Shown here in pieces: positions 4,111 through 5,051 of a stretch of DNA of 5,051 nucleotides. The notes beneath the pieces are model-generated. The model ran no database searches and was not told the origin of the DNA. It worked only from the letters and a program-made list of their open reading frames with translations. Position numbers and translations under genes: made by a program. How positions within the stretch are numbered: the stretch's first letter is position 1; every line of letters begins with the position of its first letter. The stretch comes from Gammaproteobacteria bacterium (GTDB lineage: Bacteria > Pseudomonadota > Gammaproteobacteria > UBA4575): assembly GCA_027297825.1 (NCBI GenBank), contig JAPUHH010000125.1, forward strand, positions 1 to 5,051. The letters are read 5' to 3'.

Positions 4111-4542
4111 GTGAAAAATCAAGATCTTAAACGCGCCGGGTTAAAAATTACTTTACCCAGAATGAAAATCTTAGAGATTCTTGAAAGCTCTGACAAAAAA
4201 CATCTAAGCGCAGAAGATATTTATAGAGTGCTATTGAATTCCGGCGAGGAAATTGGGCTAGCAACAATTTATAGAGTGCTCACCCAGTTTGAAGGAGCTG
4301 GTTTAGTAATTCGTCATCATTTTGAAACGGGTCAAGCCCTATTTGAATTGGAGCGAGGCAAGCACCATGATCACTTAATCTGTGTGAAATGCGGAAAAAT
4401 TATTGAGTTCGTTGATGAATCAATTGAAGCTAAGCAGAAAGAGATTGCTGCAAAAAATGGCTTTCGGATTTCAGACCATTCATTAATTATCTATGGTATA
4501 TGTAACAATGAAAGTTGCCAACAAAAGCACTCAAAGTTTTGA
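4111..4542 (+). CDS. fur: Ferric uptake regulator Fur
   Basis: Cytosolic, dimeric, iron-sensing transcription repressor of iron uptake genes. The 143 residues align along their whole length with gammaproteobacterial Fur. The winged-helix DNA-binding domain covers about 1-82 and includes GLKITLPRMKILEILE (10-25), LSAEDIYRVL (32-41) and the recognition-helix region EEIGLATIYRVLTQFE (46-61). The dimerisation and metal domain carries HHDHLICVKCG (85-95) with C91 and C94, plus C131 and C136 near the C-terminus. These four cysteines match the structural-zinc set of E. coli Fur rather than the cysteine-poor Pseudomonas form. The start is GTG, chosen because AAGG (4101-4104) stands six bases upstream and the protein then begins at the family's normal point. 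The gene follows the exported protein by 15 bases. No Rho-independent terminator follows it. Confidence 0.96.
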   Translation: MKNQDLKRAGLKITLPRMKILEILESSDKKHLSAEDIYRVLLNSGEEIGLATIYRVLTQFEGAGLVIRHHFETGQALFELERGKHHDHLICVKCGKIIEFVDESIEAKQKEIAAKNGFRISDHSLIIYGICNNESCQQKHSKF

Positions 4543-4593
4543 ATGTTCACTCACCTCCCGTGCAGTCAAATCATCACTTAAGTAACCCTTCTA

Positions 4594-5051
4594 ATGTCAG
4601 CGCCTAATATTCCACCTAGTCCAGAAGGTGAGGGTAAATTGGGCAGCAAAACTGGCAGCAGATCTTATTAATACCTCGGAGCAAAATGCAGAAATCAATA
4701 AGCCGGTAGAACTTGAATATCAATCCAATGTATTAACGCAGTTACTTGCAGAGATGTGGGTGATGGGTTTGGGCTTTAAGACCCGTGCCACACATTATCA
4801 CAAACATTTATAACCAGATCCGCATGAATTGGCCAGAAATGTCGGATTTAAAAATCAGCCTACTAAAGCCAAAATTCTTAAAAAAGAAATCAATTTTAGG
4901 CGCGTACTCAATCAACTTAACAAATACATATATGACCTGGGCATACAGTTGAGCTGCATGCTGCAACCACCGTGCGACCTAAAAAATGAATGTAGAGCGT
5001 CGGGCGAGTTTGCCGAGGAGGTGTTATTAAAAACCTGCTTTACGAGCACGC
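4594..5051 (+). pseudogene. Decayed unrecognised gene after fur (frameshift and in-frame stop)
   Basis: An ATG at 4594 starts a protein-like frame, MSAPNIPPSPEGEGK, which fails at a TAA 78 bases in. A second frame, open from 4607, takes over around 4628-4640 with NWAAKLAADLIN, EINKPVELEYQSNVLTQLL and AEMWVMGLGFKTRATHYHK until TAA 4811-4813. The same frame then stays open for another 79 codons to the window edge (PDPHELARNVGF, KAKILKKEINFRRVLNQLNK, CMLQPPCDLKNEC). The simplest reading is one gene broken by a one-base shift and a nonsense codon. The alternative is a short 61-codon gene with a GTG start at 4628, but no good ribosome binding site supports it. The product would be soluble and helical, with no signal peptide or membrane segment. 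I do not recognise its family. It may continue beyond the window. Confidence 0.45.

Noticed and set aside
5016..5023. AGGAGGTG as a strong ribosome binding site for a new gene
   Set aside because: No start codon follows at 5-10 bases before the window ends, and the sequence is also in-frame coding text of the decayed gene.
1..5051. CRISPR array, insertion sequence ends, toxin-antitoxin pair or phage defence genes
   Set aside because: There is no regularly spaced repeat, no transposase motif, no terminal inverted repeat pair and no recognisable defence domain in any frame.

Overview
The window looks like a chromosomal stretch of a moderately AT-rich gammaproteobacterium. The best evidence is the Fur protein at 4111-4542: it has the gamma-type N-terminus (GLKITLPRMKILEILE), the HHDHLICVKCG metal site and a second cysteine pair near its C-terminus, as in enterobacterial Fur. 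Clear genes cover about 60% of the window. The rest is long, AT-rich intergenic DNA carrying small or decayed reading frames, a broken tRNA and several inverted repeats, which suggests an accessory or recombination-scarred neighbourhood.

Layout. 1-250 (minus): N-terminal end of an exported DUF3604 protein that runs off the left edge. 251-1272: a 1 kb spacer without a full-size gene. It holds two doubtful small frames, a 54-residue very acidic ORF (729-893), a possible promoter with a Fur-box-like sequence (1020-1061), the 3' two-thirds of a tRNA-Leu(UAA) with a broken anticodon stem (1085-1152), and a nested stem-loop (1155-1204). 1273-2514 (plus): complete bifunctional RibBA. 2578-3195 (plus): FMN reductase of the SsuE/MsuE type. 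3196-3705: a second spacer with a nested palindrome, 21-bp-spaced direct repeats, a 56-codon minus-strand frame and a Rho-independent terminator at 3616-3647. 3706-4095 (plus): a small exported protein with two mature cysteines. 4111-4542 (plus): fur, 15 bases behind it. 4594-5051: a decayed, unrecognised gene with a frameshift and an in-frame stop, running off the right edge.

How the genes fit together. RibBA makes both committed precursors of riboflavin, and the next gene reduces FMN with NAD(P)H, so the pair can supply and reduce flavin, presumably for a two-component flavin monooxygenase encoded elsewhere or for ferric iron reduction. No ribD, ribE or ribH is present and no FMN riboswitch is visible ahead of ribBA, so this may be a second, differently regulated ribBA copy. 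The candidate Fur box upstream would link flavin supply to iron, but it is weak evidence. I found no convincing undescribed multi-gene system. The most unusual parts are the tRNA scar next to ribBA, the unrecognised small frames, and the broken gene after fur.
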